This document shows positions 1-9,426 of a DNA stretch of 26,529 nucleotides, piece by piece. The translations under genes and the position numbers were made by a program. Position 1 is the first letter of the stretch. Each line of letters begins with the position of its first letter. The DNA is taken from contig JAPMOS010000340.1 of NCBI GenBank assembly GCA_027972325.1, forward strand, positions 1 through 26,529, written 5' to 3'. The stretch comes from Paratrimastix pyriformis. Taxonomy: Eukaryota; Preaxostyla; Paratrimastigidae. The notes beneath the pieces were generated by a model that was given only the letters and a program-made list of their open reading frames with translations, was not told the origin of the DNA and ran no database searches.

Positions 1-491
1 TCTTCGTAAAGACCAACTACACAATGAAAGTACCGTGGATGGGTAAAATTGTGTTTAAGACAAAGGAACAAGTTGAAACTGAGTCAAAACTAATGCAACA
101 GGCTGTAGAAGAATTCGGCAACAACAGGAACAGGCAAAACAAGCACTCAAAGCTCGTCCAAGAAGCACCTCGTGCAATTTCATTTCCCTAAGCCTCCAAA
201 GGGAAACCAAAGAAAGCAAAGATTTCACTCAAACGTGAAAACGACATCAATGAAGCTGCTCGTGCTGACTAACCAACTCGGTATGGACCAAGAAAAATAA
301 CAATTGTGGCATTCTTATGCAATGTCTGATGATGAACTGATGCAATTCAAAATTGACCTCTTTAAAGTTGTTGATGCAAAAAATGGATGAATCCTTTCAC
401 GGTAGCAAACATGTAACTGAAATGCTGCTTAAGACTGCTGATATAACTGAAAGATAATGCCTAAATACACCTTCATGGTTATCGTGACTCA
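1..491 (+). pseudogene. Edge of AT-rich virus-like block, broken coding remnants
   Basis: The window opens inside plus-strand coding sequence that I cannot identify. The visible part is rich in Gln, Lys and Asn and ends in a lysine-rich stretch near 270. A second short open stretch lies around 320-400. Base composition and codon use match the AT-rich genes to the right, so I assign it to the same fossil virus-like block. It is broken and also cut by the window edge. No family is recognisable. Confidence 0.35.
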
Positions 492-779
492 TTGGAATGT
501 TCTCAAGAGGAGATTCAAAAATGCCTCGATGAAATGATTAAGAATGGTGATATGGAAGGCTTATTAAAGTCTAAGATGATGCAACCTAAGTATCAATTGA
601 TGATGATTCTCGGTGGAAACTTACTCGGACAAGTCAGTTCTAATATGAAAGCCGCTAAGTCTGTTGTCGTTAAAGCAAAAGAAACCCTCGACACTGTCCA
701 AAAAACTCACCCGTGTCGCAAACTGTATTACCACGTTCGGCTACATCGGAATCGGATGTCTTCTTCTAATCACAACTAA
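492..779 (+). CDS. Small hypothetical protein of the virus-like block
   Basis: This is a 95-residue open frame beginning at an ATG and ending two bases before the next open frame, so the two look like a closely spaced pair. The N-terminal two thirds are helical-looking and Met/Lys/Glu-rich (EEIQKCLDEMIKNGDMEGLL), followed by a hydrophobic-basic stretch. The last 25 residues are His/Arg-rich and look less natural than the rest, so the real end is uncertain. Codon use is AT-rich like the following fibre gene. I do not recognise a family. The neighbourhood suggests a virion or membrane-associated role, but this is inference only. Confidence 0.4.
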   Translation: MECSQEEIQKCLDEMIKNGDMEGLLKSKMMQPKYQLMMILGGNLLGQVSSNMKAAKSVVVKAKETLDTVQKTHPCRKLYYHVRLHRNRMSSSNHN

Positions 780-781
780 GT

Positions 782-1249
782 ATGTCTTCTTCTCCTAATT
801 CTTATTTGTCCTTAATTTTTTTATCCATGAATAGTATTGAATCATTCATGGCTTCTGACACTAAATCTGCAATCGACCTAAAAGACATCACAATCAAATC
901 AATCAGTGGTGTATCGCTGTATTGGCTTATCACAAAAACTCTCTCACTGCGGAGTGATTATGCACACTACTTAAATGTTGGCTTAGCCGGCGCCGGCGGA
1001 CTTACCATTGTGGCTCCAATCCTACAAAACCTAATCGATGGAAAAGACCTGATGACTGGAATCTCCTTTGATTCCCTAATGCTTAAGAACGCACTAATCG
1101 ATGGCGGAATGACTCTGGTTGTGTATCAGGCACTTCGTTTTGCTTTTGGAGATAAAGTCGATGCAAGCCTTCTGAATCATTTTGCTACTGTCGCATGCTC
1201 TGTGATCGGTGGTGACATGATTCGTCCTTACATCCTCTCTAAGCTATAA
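782..1249 (+). CDS. Small probable membrane protein of the virus-like block
   Basis: This is a 155-residue open frame that looks whole. It may start at the first ATG (782) or at an internal Met near residue 17 or 23, because the first 16 residues are Ser/Leu-rich and low in information. It has a glycine-rich hydrophobic segment around residues 68-85 (VGLAGAGGLTIVAPILQNLI) and two more hydrophobic stretches near residues 105-120 and 135-150. This is consistent with two or three membrane passes. It lies directly upstream of the fibre gene on the same strand. I cannot name the family. A small membrane protein next to a fibre gene is a common arrangement in Polinton-like and other eukaryotic DNA viruses, which is the only basis for a virion role. 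Confidence 0.5.
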   Translation: MSSSPNSYLSLIFLSMNSIESFMASDTKSAIDLKDITIKSISGVSLYWLITKTLSLRSDYAHYLNVGLAGAGGLTIVAPILQNLIDGKDLMTGISFDSLMLKNALIDGGMTLVVYQALRFAFGDKVDASLLNHFATVACSVIGGDMIRPYILSKL

Positions 1250-1311
1250 ACTTATCGTCAATTGACTTTAATCTTTTCATGTTTTTGTATTTTTCTATTG
1301 CGGTTATATAG

Positions 1312-4280
1312 ATGGAACCACAAAAGAAAGTCATCTTTACTGACAGAATCTCTCTCGCTAACACTTTTGGTTACGATAGAGTAGCTGTCGAAACTCAGAA
1401 TGAAAATCCTCTTGAACTTAGATGTAATGCTGCTCTGAAGAAAAACGTGACTATTGATGGAGAAACTGTGTTAGGAAACAATCTTACAATCAATGGTGGA
1501 ACTCATACAGTCAATGGTGAAACTACATTTAATGGACTCGTCAAATTCAATAGTGATGTCATTTTGCCTTCTGCTCCTATTCCTGACATGTCAATTGGAC
1601 AACTGTCTAATGTGGATGTGTCAACTGGACTTGTCGATAAACAAATACTGCTTTATGATGCTACTTCTCAATGCTGGAAGAATTCTGCTGCAAATGAATC
1701 AACCACTGCTAAATACAATACCATCACAGAAATGTCTGCCGGTAATGGCACTTCAGTTAATAATGTTCTTCTGGCTTCTGGAAAAATCACCGCAACTAAT
1801 GCACAAATCACCTCTTTTACCACCGCTGGATTGGTTCATTGTGACGCCTCTGGAAATATGTCATCATCAACTTTGATAAATTCTGATATTACTGATGGCA
1901 CAATTAATGATTCTAAACTTAACACTATTAGCACCGCTGGAAAAAATAGCTAACTCTGCTACAACTGCTACTGATGCAAGTTCTGCCTCCACTATTGTTC
2001 TTAGAAATGCAAGTGGTGACACTAAAGTAAACAATCTCTCTGCAAACACTGTATTAGCAAACTCTGTCAAATCAGTGACTTCTGGAAACTTAGACATTCA
2101 ATCAAATGGTAATGTAAACATTGATATTGATAATGACAATAATGAAACGGGCAAAACTTCACTGTAACTACAAACAATGGCGCCTCTACATTGTTCCAAG
2201 TGAATGATGCTGGAAAAATTATCATTCCTACAATGGCTTCTGCTAATATAGTTCATTCCACTGCAACTGGTGAATTGGCTGTATCTAAAATCATATCGAC
2301 TGATATCGTTGATGGAGCTGTGACTGATGCAAAAATAGCCTCTTTATCTATTCCTAATGCGCCTTCAACAATTGTGCAACGTGATGCTAATAGCAAAATA
2401 TACTGTGCTACTGTGGTAGCTGATAAAGTGGCTCCTACTGGTGCAACATTGAGTGTTCCTGCTGCTATCTCATGCAATTCTATCACTTCTGGTGCTGTTC
2501 TATGCACTGGAACTCTAAAGACTACAATAACAGATGCTCCAATCCTCGGAACTGACTCATCTGGATATGTTGTAACTGGTGCTTTTCCACTCGCTGTAAC
2601 GGCTAATTCAATAACAACTACTGGTGGCAACTTAATCATAAACAATCCAATAGCTGTTGACAACATAATTCCTCTTAATACTTCTCTCAAAATAGGTAAC
2701 TTCACAGTAAATTCCACTGACACCACATTCGAAAATGCTGATAACACTACCTTCACTATTAAGTCAAAGGCAACATCAAATACAATAGTGATTACAATGC
2801 TAATGACACTTCTCCAAATCATACATTCACTATTGGCGCAACTGACATGCTTTCTATATATTCCAATAAAGTTAAGACTGCATTTCCATTTGAATGTCCA
2901 TTTATTGGCTCAAACACTGGCTCTCTCAAAATATCAATGTATCCTTATGGTAACACAAACTGGGGCATTTATCAAGCAAGCTCTGGTGCAAATGCTGACT
3001 TCTCTGGTACTGGTTCTGCATGCGCCGGCTTTGATATGAACAATGCAATTCGATTCCGTGTCTATGACAGTTCTTCAACTGGAATAATCTTCGAAAACTC
3101 AAACAATGTATGCAACTTCTCTGCAAATGCTAACACTGGTACTTTCTGGACTCGTGGACTGCTGACGGCTGGTGGAAATTTGGCAAGCCCTAAAATCAGT
3201 TCACCTGCTTCTTCCGCAAATCTCGGGCTTAGAATTGGTTTCAATGGAACTGTTGATAACGCCTGGGGCGCTTACATGTCTGCAACCACTTCATTTGACA
3301 ATTCAACTGCATGCGTTGGAAATGATTTCTCTGGTCAAGCACTTCGACTTCGTGCATATAACAATGCTAACTGCGGTATGATATTCGAAAATAGTGACAA
3401 TGTCATGAACCTCTCATGCAATGCAAACAGTGGTAATCTTTGGCTACGTGGCATGGCAACACTGAATGGTGGCTTAAAACTACCTAACAACACCTCCGGA
3501 TATCTATATAGTGATGCAAATGGTAATATCACCGCAACTACTGTAACTTCCACTTCTGCTCAGTCTCTCGCTGCTAATAGTGGCTCTTCCACTAATATCT
3601 CATCGAATAATAATCTTATTAACATTTCTGGTGATACTACAAGTTCATACTTTAATGCAAATAACGCTAACTTTGGAGTTGTTTTAATGTTGGAGGGCTA
3701 ATGTGATTAACTTTGGTAAGACTCGTGTGACTTCACCTGTCATATTAGCTACTGCTCAATCAACTGGTGATTCTCTGCAAATGTACATCGATACTACTGG
3801 AAAAATACATGTTCCTACATCCTCAATTCGATACAAGGAAAACGTAATGGATATGGCTGATACGTCATATTTATATAAGTTACGTCCCGTCAATTTCAAT
3901 TACAAGGCTGATGAGAAAAAGGTCAAATGCTATGGTCTAATAGCTGAAGAATGTGTTGATGTATGTCCTGATTTAGTATATTACAAGGATGGCGCTGTTG
4001 AAGGTATTCGACAAGATCGTTTGCCTTTCATGATGCTCAATGAGATGAAAAACTAAAGGCACATTGTGATTCACTCACTGATGAAAACATGTCATTAAAA
4101 GCTCAAATAGAAACACTTAAAACTGCTGTAGCGGAAATCAGACAGATGATTTCTGTTACGTTCGAAACTACTCAACCTTCTTCAATTGATAATGGTAAAA
4201 TGGCATTCTATCTCGCTGATGACTCAACACTGAAGGCTACATGGAAGATAAACAATGTACGACAAGCTACCAATATTTAA
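1312..4280 (+). pseudogene. Broken virus-like fibre gene with C-terminal S74 chaperone domain
   Basis: About 3 kb of plus-strand coding sequence shares one style: Thr/Ser/Asn/Ala/Gly-rich, short beta-type repeats with recurring phrases such as ITDGTINDSKL and IVDGAVTDAKIASL. This is typical of trimeric phage and virus fibres. The last part (about 3820-4280) carries a peptidase S74 / intramolecular chaperone signature: SSIRYKENV, then LRPVNFNYKADE, then YGLIAEE and a closing helical stretch. Members of this family trimerise the fibre and cleave themselves off. Two similar blocks near 2930-3120 and 3230-3430 look like an internal duplication (both contain FENS-N-MNLSCNAN-like phrases). The gene is broken, with several breaks, so it is read as a fossil. 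A tail or spike fibre of a Polinton-like or larger DNA virus is the best call; the exact family is open. Confidence 0.75.
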
Positions 4281-4951
4281 GCAAAAAGAGACTTTGAATT
4301 GTCTGCTTTCTTCTTCCCTTCTTTCACTATAAGTAGCTGTTTGCATGAGGCTGAGATTCCATAATGCTGCTTATCATCAACCCATACTTTAAGTTGGACT
4401 ATCATTTTAACTGTGCTACCTGGATTGACGGCTTTTCGTAAATCTTCGTTTGTTTGTATTGTTGTGTCCTGTTTTACCTCACCATCTTCATCTTTTCGGA
4501 TGACACTCGGATACAGTGTATCTGCATATCCAACTGCTACTTTATAGTAGCTCGGAAACTTGTCATTATCACTCGTGCTTGGCAAATGATTTGTATTGAA
4601 ATTCATCTGGTTTGCCTTCTTCAAAAGTACCATTCACAATGCTTTCCACATTGTTTTGACAGTACTTCTCGAGCTTGTCTATCATCTTCTTAAAGTCATC
4701 GCCTACATTCTCAACTGGTAACCTGATGGTTTTAGTGTTCTCGTAAAGTTCACTCCATAAGGTCCTAAGTCGATTTGTGGCGTCTGAACTAAGAGGTTAC
4801 TACCATTATGTTCAATGTGACACATCTTCATTGTCTTCTCTTGCTTCCTGGACGATTCAGATAAGGCTTCAATTGACAGCTTCTTAACTGTGAAATCGTT
4901 CGGAATGATCACAACTGGCATATCAGACTCAACAGATTGCTTGCTTGACAT
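4277..4951 (-). pseudogene. Broken minus-strand gene of the virus-like block, function unknown
   Basis: Minus-strand coding sequence runs from an ATG at 4951 to about 4277 and converges on the fibre gene, with its end almost touching the fibre gene's end. It is Lys/Asp/Ser-rich and soluble-looking, with alternating hydrophobic residues (VKMIVQLKVWVDD, KFPSYYKVAVGYADTLYP) that suggest a beta-rich fold. It is broken at least once. The style resembles small nucleic-acid-binding or structural proteins of eukaryotic DNA viruses, but no diagnostic motif is visible and I do not assign a function. Confidence 0.45.
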
Positions 4952-5515
4952 TAGTGGTTATTATATACTAACTATAGATAATAATTTTTCTTAAAATACC
5001 TTTACTGATTCAGTGATTATAATGAGTGCGCATTCTGATGAGATATTCCTCATTATATCGTCAGTAGCTCATCAAAATTGCGCTTTATTAGCCTTATAGC
5101 TCAAATGATGAAACGCTGTTTTTTATCTCTTTGAAATAGAAGGTAAATCTGATTGATTTCTCTTTCAATTCATGTCAAAGCTGAGTACATTTTCGCTTTA
5201 AAGGGCTCGGTGCTGAAATCAAATTTCATATTGTTTTATCATTTTGTCATACTTTTCCATTTTCTTAGAATCAATTATTTGAGCTGATTCAATCAAAAAG
5301 AATGCATCATTTACTTAAGATTGATGCATTATTTAATGATCACTTTTGAAAAGCACTTTTGTCACAATTTTATTTTGAATGAAGAGATAAGCTGTTTCTG
5401 ATTGAATTCTCTTTCGTTTGATGCTTAAGATGATTGAATTGTTTGATTTGACAAAAATGGCAAAATAATTTCTGGGACAAAAATGGAAAAAATTGAAAAT
5501 GCATGGAGAATTCGC
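4952..5515. other. AT-rich non-coding stretch with degenerate repeats
   Basis: No convincing gene is present. The DNA is strongly AT-rich. It contains diverged versions of phrases found in the tandem repeat to its right, such as TAGCTCATCAAAATT and TAGCTCAAATGATG against TAGCTCGAATGAATT, together with recurring AAGCTGA and TGATTGA. It reads as an older, decayed part of the same repeat family, perhaps a terminal repeat of the virus-like block. The first 50 bases upstream of the minus-strand gene start at 4951 would hold its promoter, but no motif is clear. Confidence 0.4.
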
Positions 5516-5800
5516 TTTTTGCCTCTAATTTCGTTTGTAGCTCGAATGAATTGATGCTTAAATCATTCCAAGCTGATTAAAATAAAATGCTCGTTTTACT
5601 TAAAAAACATTGAGAAAAAAGATTTTGCTCTGAAGAAATCGATTTTTGCCTCAAATAACGTTTGTAGCTCGAGAAAATTAATGCTTAAATCATTCAAAGC
5701 TGATAAAATAAAATGCTCCTTTTCGATAAAATATAATGAGAAAAAAAGATTTTGTTCTGAAGAAATCGATTTTTGTCTCAAATAACAACGCAAGCTCAAA
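5516..5800. repeat. 127-bp AT-rich tandem repeat, two units and part of a third
   Basis: The same sequence recurs at 5516, 5643 and 5770, giving a 127-bp period. Each unit opens with TTTTTGYCTC followed by TAGCTCGA or a close variant. It then runs through ATGCTTAAATCATTC, AAGCTGAT, AAAATAAAATGCTC and GATTTTG, and ends in GAAGAAATCGA. The third unit is cut short where the pyrimidine minisatellite begins. Short open frames here are only readings of the repeat. Confidence 0.75.
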
Positions 5801-5839
5801 AAATTGTGTGTGAAAATCGCTTGTCTCAGAACTCTCCTT

Positions 5840-6860
5840 TTATAACTACTCCCTCACCCTCACCTGCTCTCCCTCACCCTCCTTTCGCTCTCTCCTGCTC
5901 TCCCTCACCCTCCTGTTCTCCCTCACCCTCCTCTCGCCCTCATTCACCCTCCACCCTCCACTCCTCACCCTCCTCCTCTCCCTCACCTGCTCTCCCTCAC
6001 CTGCTCTCCCTCACCCTCCTTTCGCTCTCTCCGCTCTCCATCTCTCCCCTGGTCCCTCCTCCTCTCACTCTCCCCTGGTCCCTCCTCCTCTCACTCTCCC
6101 CTGGTCCCTCCTCCTCTCACTCTCCCCTGGTCCCTCCTCCTCTCACTCTCCCCTGGTCCCTCCTCCTCTCACTCTCCCCTGCTCCCTCCTCCTCTCACTC
6201 TCCCCTGGTCCCTCCTCTCACTCTCCCCTGGTCCCTCCTCCTCTCACTCTCCCCTGGTCCCTCCTCCTCTCACTCTCCCCTGCTCCCTCCTCCTCTCACT
6301 CTCCCCTGCTCCCTCCTCCTCTCACTCTCCCCTGGTCCCTCCTCCTCTCACTCTCCCCTGGTCCCTCCTCCTCTCACTCTCCCCTGCTCCCTCCTCCTCT
6401 CACTCTCCCCTGCTCCCTCCTCCTCTCACTCTCCCCTGGTCCCTCCTCCTCTCACTCTCCCCTGGTCCCTCCTCCTCTCACTCTCCCCTGCTCCCTCCTC
6501 CTCTCACTCTCCCCTGCTCCCTCTTCCTCTCACTCTCCCCCTGCTCCCTCACCCTCACCTGCTCTCTCCCTCGCCCTCCCCTGTTCTCCTTCACCCTCCT
6601 CTCGCTCTCAATCACCCTCACCCTCCCCTCCTCTCGCTCTCAATCACCCTCACCCTCCCCTCCTCTCGCTCTCTCCTGCTCCCTCACCCTCCTCTCGCTC
6701 TCTCCTGCTCCCTTCACCCTCCTCTCCCTCTCCCTCACCCTCCCCTCCTCCCTCCTCCTCTCGCTCTCCCGCTCTCCCTCCCCTGCTCCCACTTCCCCAT
6801 GCTCTCCCTCACCCTCCTCTTTTCGCTCCGCTGCTTCCCCTTCTTCTCCCCTTCTTTTCC
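5840..6860. repeat. Pyrimidine-only minisatellite with 26-bp unit
   Basis: About 1 kb of almost pure C/T on the plus strand. The core (about 6035-6540) is a 26-bp unit ending in CTCCTCCTCTCA with two alternating variants, CCCCTGGTCCC and CCCCTGCTCCC, in roughly 18 copies. The flanks are looser CCCTCACCCTC and CTCTCGCTCTC repeats. The long open frame across it, rich in Ser, Pro and Leu, repeats every 26 residues because 26 is not a multiple of three. It is therefore a by-product of the repeat, not a gene. Homopurine-homopyrimidine mirror stretches of this kind can form triplex DNA. Confidence 0.9.
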
Positions 6861-6947
6861 AGATCCTCTGGCTGGCCTGGCTGTGCCGCACAGCCGAAAC
6901 CTGCCTATTTAAACCATTTTTCCGGCTTGGTTTTTCAACAAAGTTTC

Positions 6948-7022
6948 TGTGGTACAGTGGCGAGTTGTGTGATTTGCAATCTCAGTGTCAGGGGTTCGAT
7001 CCGTGGGGGCGCGATTTTTTTT
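6948..7022 (+). other. tRNA-like relic with A box, B box and T-run (SINE head or pseudo-tRNA)
   Basis: A good internal Pol III A box (TGGTACAGTGG, 6950-6960) is followed 33 bases later by a perfect B box (GGTTCGATCC, 6993-7002). Between them is an anticodon-arm-like hairpin with loop TTTGCAA (one mismatch in the stem). A run of eight T at 7015-7022 would end Pol III transcription. The expected acceptor stem cannot be paired: the bases before the A box do not complement GGGGGC after the T arm. It is therefore not a functional tRNA. A tRNA-derived SINE head or a decayed tRNA gene fits best. Confidence 0.5.
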
Positions 7023-7045
7023 CTTCATTGGAAAATAAATTTGGG

Positions 7046-7115
7046 GGCGCTCGGTTTAGATCTCACGACCTTGGGCATTGCAAGCTGCCGTTCTACTGTT
7101 GAGCTACTGTTGCGC
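7046..7115 (-). other. Second tRNA-like relic, opposite strand
   Basis: Read on the minus strand, this has an A-box-like AGTAGCTCAACAGTAGAA, an anticodon-arm-like stretch with TTGCAA in the loop, GGTCGTGAGATC and a decayed B box (GATCTAAACC), ending in GAGCGCC. The anticodon and acceptor stems pair poorly. It lies about 25 bases from the plus-strand relic and points the opposite way. Both relics abut GGGGGCGC. It is probably a decayed tRNA-derived sequence. Confidence 0.4.
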
Positions 7116-7206
7116 GGGATTTTTCGGCGGGAAATTTTTCGGCGGGAAACAACTCTGTTTTTGATGGAGTTCGGGTGGAATGGGAAGGCGCGGAGTGAAA
7201 GGGACG

Positions 7207-7275
7207 TCCCATAATTTTTTTTATGGGAACCTTCCCATAATTTTTTTATGGGAAAATTATGGGAAAATTATGGGA
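7207..7275. repeat. Hairpin cluster built on CCCATAAT / ATTATGGG
   Basis: Two near-identical inverted repeats, CCCATAAT-T-run-ATGGG, occur at 7207-7228 and 7232-7254. Two further ATTATGGGAAA copies run to 7275. Just upstream, 7113-7150 carries two copies of TTTTTCGGCGGGAAA. This is an intergenic hairpin cluster, perhaps the debris of a small inverted-repeat element. Confidence 0.6.
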
Positions 7276-7289
7276 TCCCGTTTTTTGCC

Positions 7290-7567
7290 ACATCGCGTTT
7301 ACGTGATGCGTTTCAGGGTACCCAACGCAAATTCGTGTTACGGGGTCACCCTGGGGATTTGCGGAAACCACCCATTTTGCGGTGGCTATAACCCCGGAGG
7401 GGTTGGTCAGACACGATTTTCGGGAATGGTGGATATCTCCGGAAGACCTGCCGGAATAACCCCCCTATAGGGTCGGAGGTCCGATTCGGTCTTCCGCAGC
7501 CTCCCCGAAAAAAATCGGACACCCCGTCGGGTAAAAAACCCACGTATCGTGCGTAACATCGCGTTTA
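7290..7567. mobile_element. Possible small insertion flanked by 12-bp direct repeats
   Basis: ACATCGCGTTTA occurs at 7290-7301 and again at 7556-7567, enclosing about 254 bp. No gene is present inside. The enclosed DNA contains short internal palindromes such as CCACCCATTTTGCGGTGG. No terminal inverted repeat or simple tail is evident. The repeats could be a target-site duplication, but a chance or other origin is not excluded. Confidence 0.3.
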
Positions 7568-9426
7568 GTTTAGCTTAAGTGACCTGCTATGGAAGCTTGG
7601 TGGCAAGGATCAGAAGGTGGCCTCGCTCGTCAGACGGCACCCCGAGTTGGCAAGAGAAGACATGTGCCACATCATCCGTGTGACGCAGCGTGGCAGCATG
7701 ACAGTGACTCAAGCGTGGGAGCCGATCGATGAAGAGCACACACCCGCAAATATTGACTACGTGGAAGTGCTGCACAGCGCGTACACCGGCAACATTGCAC
7801 GTTACTTTCCCGTGTGGCGCAAGCTGGTTCCGCGCAGCAAGACAGTGATCAGCGTCGGTGGATGTGAGATTGAGCTGGGTGAGCTCACCTTCGCAATCGA
7901 GAAGATGGGAAGCAAGGGCATGGACTATGCGAACAAGTCTGCTGACGAAGTTCGTGCATTCCTGCTACACAAGAGAGATGTGCAGACAGTGCACGAACGC
8001 ATCGGCATCCCGGTACACAAGGCGTACTTCGACATCGAGCGCTGCGCAGTTGAGGGCAAACCACTCGAACGGATTCCGATTGAGAGGATCACGCGCGAGA
8101 TTGAGCTGCTGCTTGGCCACTGTGTCACTGTTTACACCGCTTGCGGACCCAAGAAGGAGAGCTATCACGTCATCTGCAAGGTGCTGGTGCCGCGAGAGAT
8201 CAACAGCATCATTGCGCGTCATCTCAAGTTCAAGCGCGGCTACAGCTGCATTGACGCGGGTGTGTACTCCAAGAACCACCTGTTCCGGTGCTTCACACAG
8301 GACAAAATCACTCGCGTCGAGGGCAGTGCACCGTTCATGGCACGCCGTGTGGTGCGGTTGGCGAGTGATCCGGAGTGCCTCGAGGTGACAGATGAACAGG
8401 TCCTCGATTCGCTCGTCACGTACACGGAGGGTGTGCCAAAGCTCGATCTGCAGGCGCTGGACTTCAGCCAGGAGTTGATCGCGCTCCCAGCGCCCGAGAT
8501 TGTGGCGGGCGACTTACCCGCTGCGGCGATCGCGTACCTCGACAAGAACCTCGGCAAGGACGCGTGGAGTACTGAAGCCACACGCAGCGCCAACGCACTG
8601 CGAATCGCTCACGATGGTCCATACCATTGCGAGATCTGCGAAGCGGACCATGATCACGACAACCCATTCGTCGTCTTTAAGGACACGGCGTGCAACCTGT
8701 ACTGCTCGCGTGACGAGCGTGATCCGAGAGTGCCCAAGGAGTTCAAGCTCGCAGAGAAGATGAGCCCCCACAAGCGGTTGCACGCGTTCTACGATCGGTG
8801 CGACCCACCAACACTCGACCACCGCGCCGATGAATTTCTCCAATGCGACATCACGGAGAAGCTGACCTGCATCAAGGCACGCATGGGCTCTGGCAAGACG
8901 CAGAACCTCTCTCGCATCCTCACTCAGGTTGATCCGCAGTGCACCGTTGTGATGATCTCTTGCCGTCGCACACTCGCGTTTGACTTCATGAAACGGTACA
9001 ACACACCCGGGAGCAAGCCGTTCGAATCGTACATGGACATCACCGGCGCCATCTCGGTGCACCAGCATCAGCGTCTCATTGTGCAGGTGGACAGCCTTGG
9101 CCGTGTTGTGGTTGGTGACCTTGGCAGCACGCTCGGCGGTGCTCTCACCATCAAATACCTCGTGTTGGATGAGGTGGAAAGCCTTCTGAATCAACTCCAG
9201 AGCACCAACGATACGCGCATTGTGCAGCACCTGCGCGAGCTGATGATTCACTCGCAACACATCGTCGCGATGGACGGACTGCTGCAACAGTCGACTGTGC
9301 GACTGCTCGAGAACCTTCTCTCATACCGCGACCCAGAACCTCATCGAGTTCAACAAACAGATGCCAGAGTACCGCGCGAAGTGCATCAACGCCGGCCTCA
9401 ACCGCCGGCGCCCAGCCGGTGTGACG

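Noticed and set aside
5773-6912. Long Ser/Pro/Leu-rich open frame (379 residues)
   Set aside because: It is the translation of the 26-bp pyrimidine minisatellite; the period in residues equals the period in bases and there is no non-repetitive coding part.
6948-7022. Functional tRNA-Ala gene
   Set aside because: The acceptor stem cannot pair and the anticodon stem has a mismatch; kept only as a tRNA-like relic.
7858-8763. Arg/Ser-rich frames overlapping the primase region on both strands
   Set aside because: Shadows of the primase-helicase gene, whose motifs fix the true frame.
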